A DNA stretch of 64,000 nt from an uncultured Eubacteriales bacterium (GTDB lineage: Bacteria; Bacillota; Clostridia; Christensenellales; Aristaeellaceae). Position numbers and translations under genes: made by a program. The DNA lies in assembly GCA_902764915.1 (NCBI GenBank), contig CACWXY010000003.1, forward strand, positions 1 through 64,000, written 5' to 3'. This document shows positions 9,803-18,710 of this stretch, in pieces; position 1 is the stretch's first letter, and every line of letters starts with the position of its first letter. Under the pieces are notes generated by a model. The model worked only from the letters and a program-made list of their open reading frames with translations, did not search any database and was not told where the DNA came from.

Positions 9803-11551
9803 ATGCAGCAGAAACGCAGAACGAAAATTGTCTGCACCATGGGACCGGTATTGTTTGAAAAAAACCTTGTCGAAAAGCTGATGCTGGCCGGCATGGATGT
9901 AGCCCGCTTCAACTTCAGTCATTCCACGCATGCAGAGCACCTGGAACGTTTCCAGGAAGTCTGTCGAATCCGTGACCGTCTGGGACTTCCTGTCGCGACC
10001 ATGCTGGATACCCGTGGTCCTGAAATCCGGACAGGCGACTTCGCAGAAGGCAAGGTATTTCTGGAGGCTGGACAGAACTTCACCCTTACCACCCAGGAGA
10101 TGATTGGAACCAGGGACATGTGCTCCATCACCTATAAGAACCTGCCTAAAGATCTGAAGCCCGGAGATTCCGTGCTCATTGATGATGGACTGGTCGGTCT
10201 GCGTGTGGATAATGTGACAGAGACTGATATTCTTTGTACAGTTCTCAACAGCGGCTATGTTTCCAACCATAAAGGTATTAATGTCCCCGGTGTTCACCTG
10301 TCCATGCCCTTCATTTCCGAACGGGACAGAGAAGATCTTCTCTTTGGCATTGAAACCGGATTTGATTTTATCGCCGCCTCCTTTACCCGCTCAGCTGATG
10401 ATATTCTGGCCATACGCCGGATTCTGGAAGAGAAGCAATGCAACAGTATTCGCATTATCGCCAAAATCGAAAACATGGAAGGCGTGGATAATCTGGAGGA
10501 GATCCTCCATGCTGCCGACGGCATTATGGTTGCCCGTGGAGACATGGGTGTTGAAATCCCGCTGGAGGATGTGCCCGGGCTGCAGAAGCGCATTATCAAA
10601 GAATGCGTGGCAGCCGGCAAGCCGGTCATTACAGCCACACAGATGCTGGACTCCATGATGAAAAACCCGCGTCCCACCCGTGCTGAAGCGACCGACGTCG
10701 CCAATGCTATCTATCAGGGAACCAGCGCCATTATGCTCTCTGGAGAAACGGCTGCCGGTGCCTATCCTGTCGAATCAGTGCAGACCATGGTTCGCATTGC
10801 GCTGAAAACCGAGAGCGATATTGACTACGCCAATCAGTTTGCCACAGCCAAATATAATAACCGCTATGATATTACGGCAGCCATCTCCCATGCGACCGTT
10901 ACCTCTGCGCATGACCTGAAGGCCAGTGCCATCGTTTCAGTCACAAAGTCCGGGTTTACCGCCCGTATGATTTCCCGCTATCGCCCGGCCTGTCCCATTA
11001 TCTGCTGTACAACCAGTGATCAGGTAGCAAGGCAGATGAATCTAAGCTGGGGCATCACACCGGTGCGCATTGACGAGGAATCCAATACTGATGACCTGTT
11101 TGAGCATGCCGTGGAAGCCGGCGTTAACGCAGGCGTCATCCAGGACGGTCAGCTGGTCGTCCTCACAGCCGGTGTCCCTCTGGGCATTTCCGGCACAACA
11201 AATCTTATGAAGGTGCACGTGGTCGGCCATTCTCTTCTGCGCGCACAGGGCATTGGAAACGGCACTGTGACTGCACCTCTGTATGTTGTTGAAGAAGTTT
11301 CCCGCGCACTGGATGAATTCCATACTGGCTCCATACTCGTATGCCGTCAAACAAGCAAAGCACTTCTGCCACTGGTTCGAAAAGCAGCCGGCCTTGTCCT
11401 GGAAGACCCGGATCCTGATGGTCAGGGTGTCATCGCCGGCATGAGTCTGGATATTCCAATTATCCTGGCGGCGGCCAATGCTACCAAACTGCTGAAATCC
11501 GGCGCAGTCGTCACGCTTGATGCACGCACCGGTACCATTACTGTGAATTGA
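9803..11551 (+). CDS. pyk: Pyruvate kinase with C-terminal PEP-utiliser-like domain
   Basis: Transfers phosphate from phosphoenolpyruvate to ADP, the last energy-yielding step of glycolysis. The 582-residue product starts RTKIVCTMGP, has the substrate and metal loop IRIIAKIENMEG and the MVARGDMGVEIP motif, and extends past the usual 470 residues with the mobile PEP-utiliser-like domain seen in Bacillus-type enzymes (about 500-582). In that domain the phosphohistidine motif TSH is absent (DGQGVIAGMSLDIP in its place), so the extra domain cannot carry a phosphohistidine. GGAGG lies 7 nt before the ATG. The stop is followed at once by the barstar-like gene, which is probably co-transcribed. Confidence 0.96.
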   Translation: MQQKRRTKIVCTMGPVLFEKNLVEKLMLAGMDVARFNFSHSTHAEHLERFQEVCRIRDRLGLPVATMLDTRGPEIRTGDFAEGKVFLEAGQNFTLTTQEMIGTRDMCSITYKNLPKDLKPGDSVLIDDGLVGLRVDNVTETDILCTVLNSGYVSNHKGINVPGVHLSMPFISERDREDLLFGIETGFDFIAASFTRSADDILAIRRILEEKQCNSIRIIAKIENMEGVDNLEEILHAADGIMVARGDMGVEIPLEDVPGLQKRIIKECVAAGKPVITATQMLDSMMKNPRPTRAEATDVANAIYQGTSAIMLSGETAAGAYPVESVQTMVRIALKTESDIDYANQFATAKYNNRYDITAAISHATVTSAHDLKASAIVSVTKSGFTARMISRYRPACPIICCTTSDQVARQMNLSWGITPVRIDEESNTDDLFEHAVEAGVNAGVIQDGQLVVLTAGVPLGISGTTNLMKVHVVGHSLLRAQGIGNGTVTAPLYVVEEVSRALDEFHTGSILVCRQTSKALLPLVRKAAGLVLEDPDPDGQGVIAGMSLDIPIILAAANATKLLKSGAVVTLDARTGTITVN

Positions 11552-11561
11552 GGATAACATT

Positions 11562-11813
11562 ATGATCACACTTTTTCTGGATGCTGACCTGTATGCAAAC
11601 AAAGCTGCACTTCATGAAGCACTTAAGCGGCTTCTGCATCTCCCCGACTATTACGGTAACAACGCCGACGCATTGTATGACTGTCTCTCCGAACGCACAT
11701 CGCCCGTCAGTCTTCATGTGCGTTCCCAGGGCACAGGCGAAACGCAGGAAGCCCTGAGGACCGTCTGCCACGTGATTGAAGACCTGGGAGGTACCGTAAC
11801 CGGAATGGACTGA
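11562..11813 (+). CDS. Barstar-family protein (ribonuclease-inhibitor fold)
   Basis: The 83-residue product carries the barstar signature LPDYYGNNADALYDCLSE (about residues 27-44); in barstar this helix and loop plug the active site of barnase. No barnase-like ribonuclease gene is visible nearby, so the partner is unknown and the gene may act on an unlinked nuclease or have another role. Its GAGG ribosome site overlaps the stop of pyk, implying co-expression with glycolysis genes. The length is close to classical barstar (about 90). Confidence 0.85.
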   Translation: MITLFLDADLYANKAALHEALKRLLHLPDYYGNNADALYDCLSERTSPVSLHVRSQGTGETQEALRTVCHVIEDLGGTVTGMD

Positions 11814-11817
11814 TCCC

Positions 11818-11848
11818 AAGGAAGGGGCGCTTCATGCGCCCCTTCCTT
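11818..11848 (+). terminator. Hairpin after the barstar-like gene
   Basis: A perfect 13-bp GC-rich stem (11818-11830 with 11836-11848) and a 5-nt loop, 4 bp past the stop. No T tract follows, so it may be a weak terminator or an mRNA 3' protector. Confidence 0.55.
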
Positions 11849-11877
11849 GAGGTAATGTGTAAAAGGAGGAGAGGATT

Positions 11878-12144
11878 ATGCGCTGCAGCTGCCGCATATG
11901 TCAGACATATATGATTCAGGCAGACAGTGACCACCTCGGCTGTGTCTGTCCTCAGTGCGGAAACCGGTGTCAGGACTGCCTGGGAACCGATACCGTTGTG
12001 TCCCGGGATAACCTGGCAAGGCTCGCAATGGACCCGCGCTTTTCCCCGGAAAACATTGCCCGGAACTTTGCCGCTTATCCGGAGGACGAAGAGGACATTG
12101 AGGACACATACCGGCAAAGCCATGAGGATTTTTATGATGTCTGA
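11878..12144 (+). CDS. Cysteine-rich mini-protein upstream of DNA polymerase IV
   Basis: The 88-residue product has eight cysteines in its first 34 residues (C3, C5, C8, C22, C24, C27, C31, C34), including CVCPQC, which suggests one or two zinc-binding knuckles. The remainder is acidic (EDEEDIEDTYRQS). Not a family I recognise. It has a strong AAAGGAGGAG ribosome site, and its 3' end overlaps the start of the polymerase gene by 11 nt, so the two are translationally coupled. A role linked to translesion synthesis is inferred from this coupling only. Confidence 0.75.
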   Translation: MRCSCRICQTYMIQADSDHLGCVCPQCGNRCQDCLGTDTVVSRDNLARLAMDPRFSPENIARNFAAYPEDEEDIEDTYRQSHEDFYDV

Positions 12145-13378
12145 CAACCCGAAAGACCGCGTTATTCTCCACTGTGACTGCAATAACTTCTTTGCCTCCG
12201 TGGAACTCCTTACACGGCCAGAACTGAGAAACGTTCCCGTTGCAGTCGCCGGAGATACTGATAGCCGGCACGGCATTATTCTGGCCAAGAATATGCCTGC
12301 CAAAAAAATGGGGATTGTCACGGCGGAAACCGTCTGGTCTGCCAAAAAGAAGTGTCCAACACTGGTTCTTCTTCCGCCGCACCATACACTGTATCACAGA
12401 ATTTCTCAGCGTATCAATCAGATCTATCTGGCGTATACGGATCAGGTAGAACCTTTTTCCGTTGACGAAAGCTTTCTGGATGTAACCGCCTCGCAGACGC
12501 TGTTCGGAGATGGAGTAACGATTGCGGACACCCTTCGCCGCCGCGTGCGGGAAGAAATCGGGATTACCATTTCTGTCGGCGTATCCTTTAACAAGACCTG
12601 GGCGAAAATGGGCAGTGATTATCAGAAACCTGATGCCACAACAGTCATGGACCGCACAACAGGTCCAAAGCTTCTCTTTCCGCAGAAAGTGGATAATATG
12701 CTCTTTGTTGGAAGGAGTACGGCGCAGATTCTTCATGCAAACGGCATTCATACAATCGGAGATATTGTTAAGACCGGAGAGGCGCCACTGTCACGGCTTC
12801 TGGGAAAATCAGGAAGCGGTCTGTGGCGCAGTGCTTCAGGACGGGATGACAGTCCCGTCCTCCAATGGGGTACACAGGAGGAAGCCAAAAGCATCTCTCA
12901 CGCCACCACTTTTCCGTATGATCTCGTTGGCCGGGATGCATGTCACGAAGCTTTGCTTTCCCTTTCCAATGAGCTGGGAATCAGGCTTCGCAAAGCGCAT
13001 AAAAAGGGCTCTACACTCTGCATTCAGATCAAGAATCCTCAGCTGCAGGTGATCAGCCGTCAGACACAGCTCCCCTTCCCCACAGGCTCAACGGACGTCA
13101 TTTTCCGGGATGCCTGTGCGCTGTTCGACCGCTCTTGGGATTCCCGTATGCCCGTCAGGCTTCTGAGTGTCGGCCTCTCCGATCTGATCGATGAAAATGC
13201 CGCATTTCCCTTCCAGATGTCCCTTTTTGAAGAAGAGGTGCAGGATGATCCGCGACGAGTGAAACTGGAAAAGACCATTGACGAGCTTCAGACCCGGTTC
13301 GGCGCAGATACCATTTCCCGCGGAAAAACCGGCATGCGCTATTCCGCAAAGGAGCGGAATCCTGAGCATTCCCCATGA
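12134..13378 (+). CDS. dinB: DNA polymerase IV (Y family)
   Basis: Error-prone translesion polymerase. The 414-residue product has palm motifs VILHCDCNNFFASVE (first catalytic Asp) and FSVDESFLDV (Asp-Glu pair), the ITISVGVSFNKTWAK segment, thumb and helix-hairpin-helix region, and a little-finger domain. Near the C-terminus QMSLF is a good match to the beta-clamp binding motif. The open frame runs upstream to 11927 but that part overlaps the cysteine-rich gene in another frame; the start MMSDNPKD was chosen because GAGG (12124-12127) sits 6 nt before it. No SOS LexA box was recognised upstream. Confidence 0.93.
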   Translation: MMSDNPKDRVILHCDCNNFFASVELLTRPELRNVPVAVAGDTDSRHGIILAKNMPAKKMGIVTAETVWSAKKKCPTLVLLPPHHTLYHRISQRINQIYLAYTDQVEPFSVDESFLDVTASQTLFGDGVTIADTLRRRVREEIGITISVGVSFNKTWAKMGSDYQKPDATTVMDRTTGPKLLFPQKVDNMLFVGRSTAQILHANGIHTIGDIVKTGEAPLSRLLGKSGSGLWRSASGRDDSPVLQWGTQEEAKSISHATTFPYDLVGRDACHEALLSLSNELGIRLRKAHKKGSTLCIQIKNPQLQVISRQTQLPFPTGSTDVIFRDACALFDRSWDSRMPVRLLSVGLSDLIDENAAFPFQMSLFEEEVQDDPRRVKLEKTIDELQTRFGADTISRGKTGMRYSAKERNPEHSP

Positions 13379-13413
13379 GGCTGTGGCACGGTGTTCCATG
13401 CCACAGCCTCATG
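13374..13413 (+). terminator. Hairpin overlapping the dinB stop codon
   Basis: A perfect 15-bp stem (13374-13388 with 13399-13413) and a 10-nt loop; the dinB stop lies in the left arm. No T run follows, so the termination role is less certain. Confidence 0.6.
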
Positions 13414-13878
13414 CAGTTCTGACGCCTTGATTCTTCGGTTCTGCAATACCCTCAATATCTTTCAGTTCATCATTTGTGCATCGTGGCGGGCAGAGGCATC
13501 CTGTATCCCTGAAAAGCTGCCATCATGGTATGCTGCCTACACTTTTCCAAAGAACCGTCACGTTCTAGAAAGCGAAGCTTGCCCTCCAGCATCATGCCGG
13601 TCGTCACCCTGGCTTTTCTGCTTACTGAAACAGACTGTTTCCATATGTATCCGGATCTCTGCTTGACTTTTTTCTGCATGTATATGCATGCTGAAATCGG
13701 TTTCAGATTTCCCATTTTCTTATGCGGTTACAGCGCTCAGCCCTGATTTTTCCACCGTTCCCAAAAAAGAAAACTTCTTTTTCTCTTGCATAGTATTCAT
13801 GATTGTTGTAATATGCATGGGTCCGTGAATCCGCGGGCACATTATTCACTGCGCATTCCGTCAGTGAGGAGGATATGT
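13414..13878. other. Long intergenic region before glgP
   Basis: About 460 bp with no gene I can support. The open frames on either strand lack ribosome sites and family resemblance. It contains a small perfect hairpin CTGAAATCGGTTTCAG near 13690 and the glgP promoter near the right end; the rest shows nothing recognisable. Confidence 0.55.
13786..13814 (+). promoter_or_regulatory. Promoter of glycogen phosphorylase
   Basis: TTGCAT (13786-13791), 17-bp spacer, TAATAT (13809-13814), leaving a leader of about 60 nt. Confidence 0.6.
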
Positions 13879-16332
13879 ATGCCCACTACCAAGTTCGACA
13901 AAGAGTTCATTAAAGATTCCATAATCAGCAAGCTCCAGCGCTATAACGGCCGTTCCGTACAGGAGGCCAGCCAGCAGCAGCTCTATAAAGCTGTCGCATC
14001 CACCGTTCGTGATCAGATCATGCAGAAATTTACGGTGGCCCGCGAAGAGCGTAAAGCATCCAAGTCCAAAAGACTGTATTATCTTTCCGTTGAATTCCTG
14101 ATGGGCCGCAGCATGTACTGCAACATGCTGAATCTGGTTTCCACCAATGAATATCGGGACGCCCTTTCTGAACTTGGCATTTCCCTGGATGATATTCTCA
14201 AGGAAGAGCCAGAACCCGGACTTGGCAACGGCGGTCTCGGCCGTCTTGCAGCCTGTTTCCTGGATTCACTCTCCAGCCTGGACCTCCCGGCCATGGGTTG
14301 TACGATCCGCTATGAGTACGGTCTGTTCCGTCAGCGGATTATTGACGGGCAGCAGGTTGAACTGCCTGACAGCTGGCTGGAAAACGGCAATGTATGGGAA
14401 ATGCCGGTCATGGAAGATGCCTGTGAAGTACATTACGGCGGTCATGTGGACATTGTAGACGACAATGGCAAGCAGAAGTTCGTACACCGTGACTACTATA
14501 CAGTAGAAGCCGTGCCCTATGATATGCCGATTGTCGGTTATGATACTGAGACCGTCAATACACTGCGCACCTGGTCTGCCCGGTCCAAAAAGCGCATTGA
14601 TCTGAACTCCTTCGGGAAAGGCCGGTATGCCCAGGCTTCCGAAGAGATTGAACTGGCGGAAGTCATCTCCAAGGTACTCTATCCGGAGGACAATCATTAC
14701 GAAGGAAAGATGCTGCGCCTTAAACAGCACTATTTCTTCACTTCTGCGACACTTCAGTACATTATCAAGGACTTTAAAAAGCTCCATGGCAATAACTTTG
14801 CCCTGCTGCCGGAAAAGGTCTGCATTCATATCAATGATACGCATCCCGGCCTCGCCATTCCTGAGCTTATGCGCATTCTGATGGATGAGGAAGGCCTTGG
14901 ATGGGAGGAAGCTGCGGAGATCACCGAAAAGACGGTGGCCTATACCAACCATACCATTATGGCTGAAGCCCTGGAAAAATGGCCGGAAGCCATGGTTAAG
15001 CAGCAACTGCCCCGCATCTATATGATTCTTGAGGAGCTCAACCGCCGTCTGTGCGAAAAGCTCTGGAACCGTTTCCCCGGCGAATGGGAGCGCATCGGCC
15101 ACATGGCCATCATCTCCTATGGTCAGGTACATATGGCAAACCTGTGCGTGGCAATGACCCACTCCACCAACGGTGTGTCTCAGCTGCACGGTGATATTCT
15201 CAAGGAAGAAACCTTCCACGATTATAACCTGGTGATGCCGGAGAAGTTCAGCGCCATCACCAACGGCATTACCCATCGCCGCTGGCTTATGAGTTGCAAT
15301 CCCGAGCTGACCAATCTGATCTGTGATGCCATTGGAACCGACTGGATCCGGGATCCGGAACAGCTCAGCGCTCTCGCACCTTTTGCGGATGACGCCGCCT
15401 TCCGGAATAAGTTTGCCACCATAAAGCAGCATAATAAGGAACGCCTGGTCAAACTGGTGCATGACCGTCAGGGGATTCTGGTGCATCCCGACTTCATCTT
15501 TGATACTCAGGCAAAGCGTATGCATGAGTACAAGCGTCAGATTCTCAATGCACTGCATATCCTTGTACTCTATAACCGCATCGTCAACGATGAAACCTTT
15601 ACCATGGAACCGCGTGTCTTCTTCTTCGGTGCCAAGGCAAGCCCCGGATACTATCGGGCGAAGCAGACCATCCGTCTGATCAATGCCATCGCACGCCTGA
15701 TCGACTCGCATCCCCGTGCCCGCAAGTATCTGCAGGTAGTTTTCCTGGAAAACTATGATGTCTCTACCGCAGAAGTTCTGATCCCGGCTTCAGAGATTTC
15801 CGAGCAGCTTTCGACAGCCTCCAAGGAAGCCAGCGGTACCGGCAACATGAAGTTCATGATGAACGGCGCCATCACCATCGGCACCATGGACGGTGCCAAT
15901 GTGGAAATGGCTGAACAGGTAGGCATGGACAATATTTATATCTTCGGCATGCGCGCTGACACTGTGCGTGACATGTATCGCGAGAATACATATAACCCCA
16001 TGTCCATCTTTGAAACCAATGACGAGCTTCGCCGCGCCCTGACACAGTTTATTGACGGCACGCTCTTCCCTGGAAATCCGGCTGTTGTCCAGGATCTGTA
16101 TCATTCTCTGCTCATGGGCGAAAACGGAAACATGGGCGATCCGTACTTTGTGCTGAAGGACTTCGGCTCCTACTCTATGGCCCAGCGCCGCATGGCAGCC
16201 GACCATGAAAACAAGGAAAAGTGGTGGAAAATGGCTGTCATCAACACAGCCATGTCCGGTCTGTTCTCCTCTGACCGTACGATCCGCGAATACAACGACC
16301 GTATCTGGCACCTGACGCCCCTGAAACACTGA
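13879..16332 (+). CDS. glgP: Glycogen/starch/alpha-glucan phosphorylase
   Basis: Releases glucose-1-phosphate from alpha-1,4-glucans with phosphate and PLP. The 817-residue product is full length for the GT35 family. Visible are LGNGGLGRLAACFLDS near the N-terminus, the HINDTHP motif, KRMHEYKRQ, and the PLP-lysine motif EASGTGNMKFMMNGA with K658. The start MPTTKFDKEF was chosen because AGGAGG (13867-13872) is 6 nt upstream; the frame also runs to 13786 but that part covers the promoter. A GH13 alpha-glucan hydrolase follows after a terminator, so both ends of storage-glucan breakdown are here; no glycogen synthesis genes are in the window. Confidence 0.97.
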   Translation: MPTTKFDKEFIKDSIISKLQRYNGRSVQEASQQQLYKAVASTVRDQIMQKFTVAREERKASKSKRLYYLSVEFLMGRSMYCNMLNLVSTNEYRDALSELGISLDDILKEEPEPGLGNGGLGRLAACFLDSLSSLDLPAMGCTIRYEYGLFRQRIIDGQQVELPDSWLENGNVWEMPVMEDACEVHYGGHVDIVDDNGKQKFVHRDYYTVEAVPYDMPIVGYDTETVNTLRTWSARSKKRIDLNSFGKGRYAQASEEIELAEVISKVLYPEDNHYEGKMLRLKQHYFFTSATLQYIIKDFKKLHGNNFALLPEKVCIHINDTHPGLAIPELMRILMDEEGLGWEEAAEITEKTVAYTNHTIMAEALEKWPEAMVKQQLPRIYMILEELNRRLCEKLWNRFPGEWERIGHMAIISYGQVHMANLCVAMTHSTNGVSQLHGDILKEETFHDYNLVMPEKFSAITNGITHRRWLMSCNPELTNLICDAIGTDWIRDPEQLSALAPFADDAAFRNKFATIKQHNKERLVKLVHDRQGILVHPDFIFDTQAKRMHEYKRQILNALHILVLYNRIVNDETFTMEPRVFFFGAKASPGYYRAKQTIRLINAIARLIDSHPRARKYLQVVFLENYDVSTAEVLIPASEISEQLSTASKEASGTGNMKFMMNGAITIGTMDGANVEMAEQVGMDNIYIFGMRADTVRDMYRENTYNPMSIFETNDELRRALTQFIDGTLFPGNPAVVQDLYHSLLMGENGNMGDPYFVLKDFGSYSMAQRRMAADHENKEKWWKMAVINTAMSGLFSSDRTIREYNDRIWHLTPLKH

Positions 16333-16345
16333 TGTGTATATATTG

Positions 16346-16380
16346 GGCGCCTGAGACGCGAGCATCCCAGGCGCCTTTTC
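16346..16380 (+). terminator. Terminator of glgP
   Basis: GGCGCCTG (16346-16353) pairs with CAGGCGCC (16368-16375), followed by TTTTCTT. Typical rho-independent terminator. Confidence 0.85.
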
Positions 16381-16416
16381 TTACACTCCCAAGCCACATT
16401 AGAAATGAGGCATCCC

Positions 16417-18189
16417 ATGCTCTACTTCAGTTCTCATGATCCAGCTTGCCGTATTCCCCTTGGACCTGCCGCTGCCGGCTCAACGGTTCAGTTCCGTTTC
16501 TATGCAGACAACGTAACCCATGTCGTCTTCCGCGGATGGATGGGAAATGATCTGCATATTCCCATGGTCCGCTCGGGTGCCGATTCCTTTACAGTAGACC
16601 TTCCGGTGCCAAAGGAAACGGGACTGTTATGGTATGATTTTCTTCTGGTTCGCGCTGATGGCAGTCGGTCCCGCTATGTCGCACCTCCTGATGGGCTGGG
16701 CGGAATTGGGCATGAAGATTTTCATCCGGAGAACACAGATTCCTCCTATCAGTTGACCGTATATCAACCTTCCTTCAAGACGCCATCCTTTCTGCACAGT
16801 GCCACGATTTATCAGATATTTCCGGACCGTTTTTTCCGGAGCGCTTCTGCATCCATTGATTCACGCACAGATCGCCAGATGCATGCCAAATGGAATGAAG
16901 ATCTGTATACTGGAGAGCAACCCCGCGCCAAGAATAACAATGTTCTGGAATTCTATGGCGGCAATCTCAACGGCATCCGGGAAAAGCTTCCCTATCTGGC
17001 TTCTCTTGGCGTCGATGTGCTCTATCTGAATCCCATTTTTGAGGCATCCAGCAACCACCGTTACGACACAGCGGACTACACACGCATTGATCCGCTTCTG
17101 GGAACTGAAGAAGAATTCACCGCTCTGTGTACACAGGCTGAAAACATGGGCATTCATATTCTTCTGGATGGTGTCTTCAGCCACACAGGCGAGGACAGCC
17201 GCTACTTCAACCGATTCGGGCATTATGATACCGTTGGCGCTTACCAGAGCAAGGAAAGTCCTTTCTTTGACTGGTATACGTTTGAGACATGGCCGATGAA
17301 ATACCGAAGCTGGTGGGGCATTCATACCCTGCCGGAAGTGCGCAAGAACAACCCTGTCTATCAGGAATTCATGTTCCGACGTCCCGATGGTATTCTCCCC
17401 CGCTGGATCAATGCCGGTGCTTCAGGCTGGCGGCTGGATGTGGCAGATGAACTGCCTATGGACTTTCTCCGACGGCTTCGGAAAACTGTCAAGGCGACCC
17501 GCAGAGATGCTGTCGTACTGGGCGAAGTATGGGAGGATGCCAGTAATAAAATCGCCTATGGCGAAATGCGCTGCTACTGTACAGGGGACACCCTGGATTC
17601 TGTTATGAACTATCCTCTACGAACCGCCATACTGGACTTTCTCCTGAGAAAAACAAATGCGGACGCACTGGTGCGCCTTGTCCGGCATCAGGAAGAAGTC
17701 TATCCGGCACAGTTCCGCTATGCATTAATGAATCTTCTGGGGTCTCATGATCGTGCCCGTGTGCTTAATGCCCTTGTGGGAATCGAAGGTCAGCAGCTTT
17801 CCAAGCATGCGCAGCGTGCGCTTCGCCTCACGCCGCAGGAATATGATCTGGCGGTGCGTCGATACAAAACAGGCCTGAGTATTCTCTGCGCACTTCCCGG
17901 CTGTCCCACCATATACTATGGTGATGAAGCCGGCATGACCGGCGGACCGGATCCCTTCTGTCGGCGTCCCTATCCCTGGGGAGAAGAAGATACAGAACTC
18001 AGGCAGTTTGTCATGAATAAGCTTCAGCAGCGCAAGCATTCCTATGTGCTCCGCTTTGGTTTCTGTGATATATCCGCACCGGATGCCGACTCCATCCGCA
18101 TCCGCAGATATCTCGATGGTACGACTGATGCGCTGGGACACAAACACCCACAGGTAATGGAAGAGATCATTACGATCCGCCGTCCCTGA
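16417..18189 (+). CDS. GH13 alpha-glucan hydrolase (neopullulanase/cyclomaltodextrinase type)
   Basis: Hydrolyses alpha-1,4 (possibly alpha-1,6) glucans in the cytoplasm; there is no signal peptide. The 590-residue product has an N-terminal immunoglobulin-like domain (about 1-110), then the (beta/alpha)8 barrel with the four family regions: DVLYLNPIF, DGVFSH, GWRLDVADE with nucleophile D341, VVLGEVWEDA with acid/base E370, and LLGSHD with D445. After the barrel only about 50 residues remain, so the C-terminal beta domain is short. The ATG at 16417 has GAGG 6 nt upstream; an ATG 12 nt earlier contains that site. It follows glgP after a terminator and likely processes the same glucan pool. Confidence 0.93.
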   Translation: MLYFSSHDPACRIPLGPAAAGSTVQFRFYADNVTHVVFRGWMGNDLHIPMVRSGADSFTVDLPVPKETGLLWYDFLLVRADGSRSRYVAPPDGLGGIGHEDFHPENTDSSYQLTVYQPSFKTPSFLHSATIYQIFPDRFFRSASASIDSRTDRQMHAKWNEDLYTGEQPRAKNNNVLEFYGGNLNGIREKLPYLASLGVDVLYLNPIFEASSNHRYDTADYTRIDPLLGTEEEFTALCTQAENMGIHILLDGVFSHTGEDSRYFNRFGHYDTVGAYQSKESPFFDWYTFETWPMKYRSWWGIHTLPEVRKNNPVYQEFMFRRPDGILPRWINAGASGWRLDVADELPMDFLRRLRKTVKATRRDAVVLGEVWEDASNKIAYGEMRCYCTGDTLDSVMNYPLRTAILDFLLRKTNADALVRLVRHQEEVYPAQFRYALMNLLGSHDRARVLNALVGIEGQQLSKHAQRALRLTPQEYDLAVRRYKTGLSILCALPGCPTIYYGDEAGMTGGPDPFCRRPYPWGEEDTELRQFVMNKLQQRKHSYVLRFGFCDISAPDADSIRIRRYLDGTTDALGHKHPQVMEEIITIRRP

Positions 18190-18190
18190 T

Positions 18191-18233
18191 ATAAGCAAAA
18201 AGAGCCAGCGGCCTGCTGACTCTTTTTGCTTAT
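18191..18233 (+). terminator. Terminator of the GH13 gene
   Basis: A 19-bp stem (18191-18209 with 18215-18233) containing one G-T pair, with A-rich and T-rich ends on both sides, so it could act in both directions. Confidence 0.9.
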
Positions 18234-18254
18234 CTTTTGAAAGGAGTGCATTCT

Positions 18255-18707
18255 ATGATTCTTGTCAGTGCCTGCCTTCTCGGAGTGCCCTGCCGCATGG
18301 ACGGGGAAAGCAAACCAAACGCTGGCATCATTGACCTCATGCGGTCCCACAGTCTGTGCCCGATCTGCCCGGAAATCATGGGCGGTATGGCAACACCCCG
18401 CATCCCGAGTGAACGTATCGGAGACAGAGTCATCAATTCCGAGGGCGAAGACAATACGGCTTATTTCCGCAAAGGCGCTGAGCGTGCCTATGCCCGCTGC
18501 ATGCAATGCGGCTGTACCTGTGCCATACTCAAGGCAAAGAGTCCGTCCTGTGGAGTCGGGAGTATCTATGACGGGCACTTTTCTCATACGCTGATTCAGG
18601 GAAACGGTATCCTTGGAGAACTACTTCTGCAGAACCATTTTCCTGTTTGTACAGAACAGGATAACTATCTGCAGATGGTGGAAACTTTCGATACACTCTG
18701 CTCGTAA
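18255..18707 (+). CDS. DUF523 family protein
   Basis: The 150-residue product begins MILVSACLLGVPCRMDG and has the conserved cysteine motifs of DUF523: LCPICPE (about 33-39), RCMQCGCTC and SPSCGVGSIYDG. The many paired cysteines suggest a metal or Fe-S site; the biochemical role of the family is not established. AAGGAG lies 8 nt before the ATG. It starts right after the GH13 terminator and is a one-gene unit convergent with the XRE-type gene. Confidence 0.88.
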   Translation: MILVSACLLGVPCRMDGESKPNAGIIDLMRSHSLCPICPEIMGGMATPRIPSERIGDRVINSEGEDNTAYFRKGAERAYARCMQCGCTCAILKAKSPSCGVGSIYDGHFSHTLIQGNGILGELLLQNHFPVCTEQDNYLQMVETFDTLCS

Positions 18708-18710
18708 ATA

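Noticed and set aside
11927-12133. N-terminal extension of dinB
   Set aside because: It overlaps the cysteine-rich gene in another frame and lies upstream of the Y-family start.
13470-13715. 81-residue minus-strand frame before glgP
   Set aside because: No ribosome site, no recognisable family, in an intergenic stretch with poor coding character.
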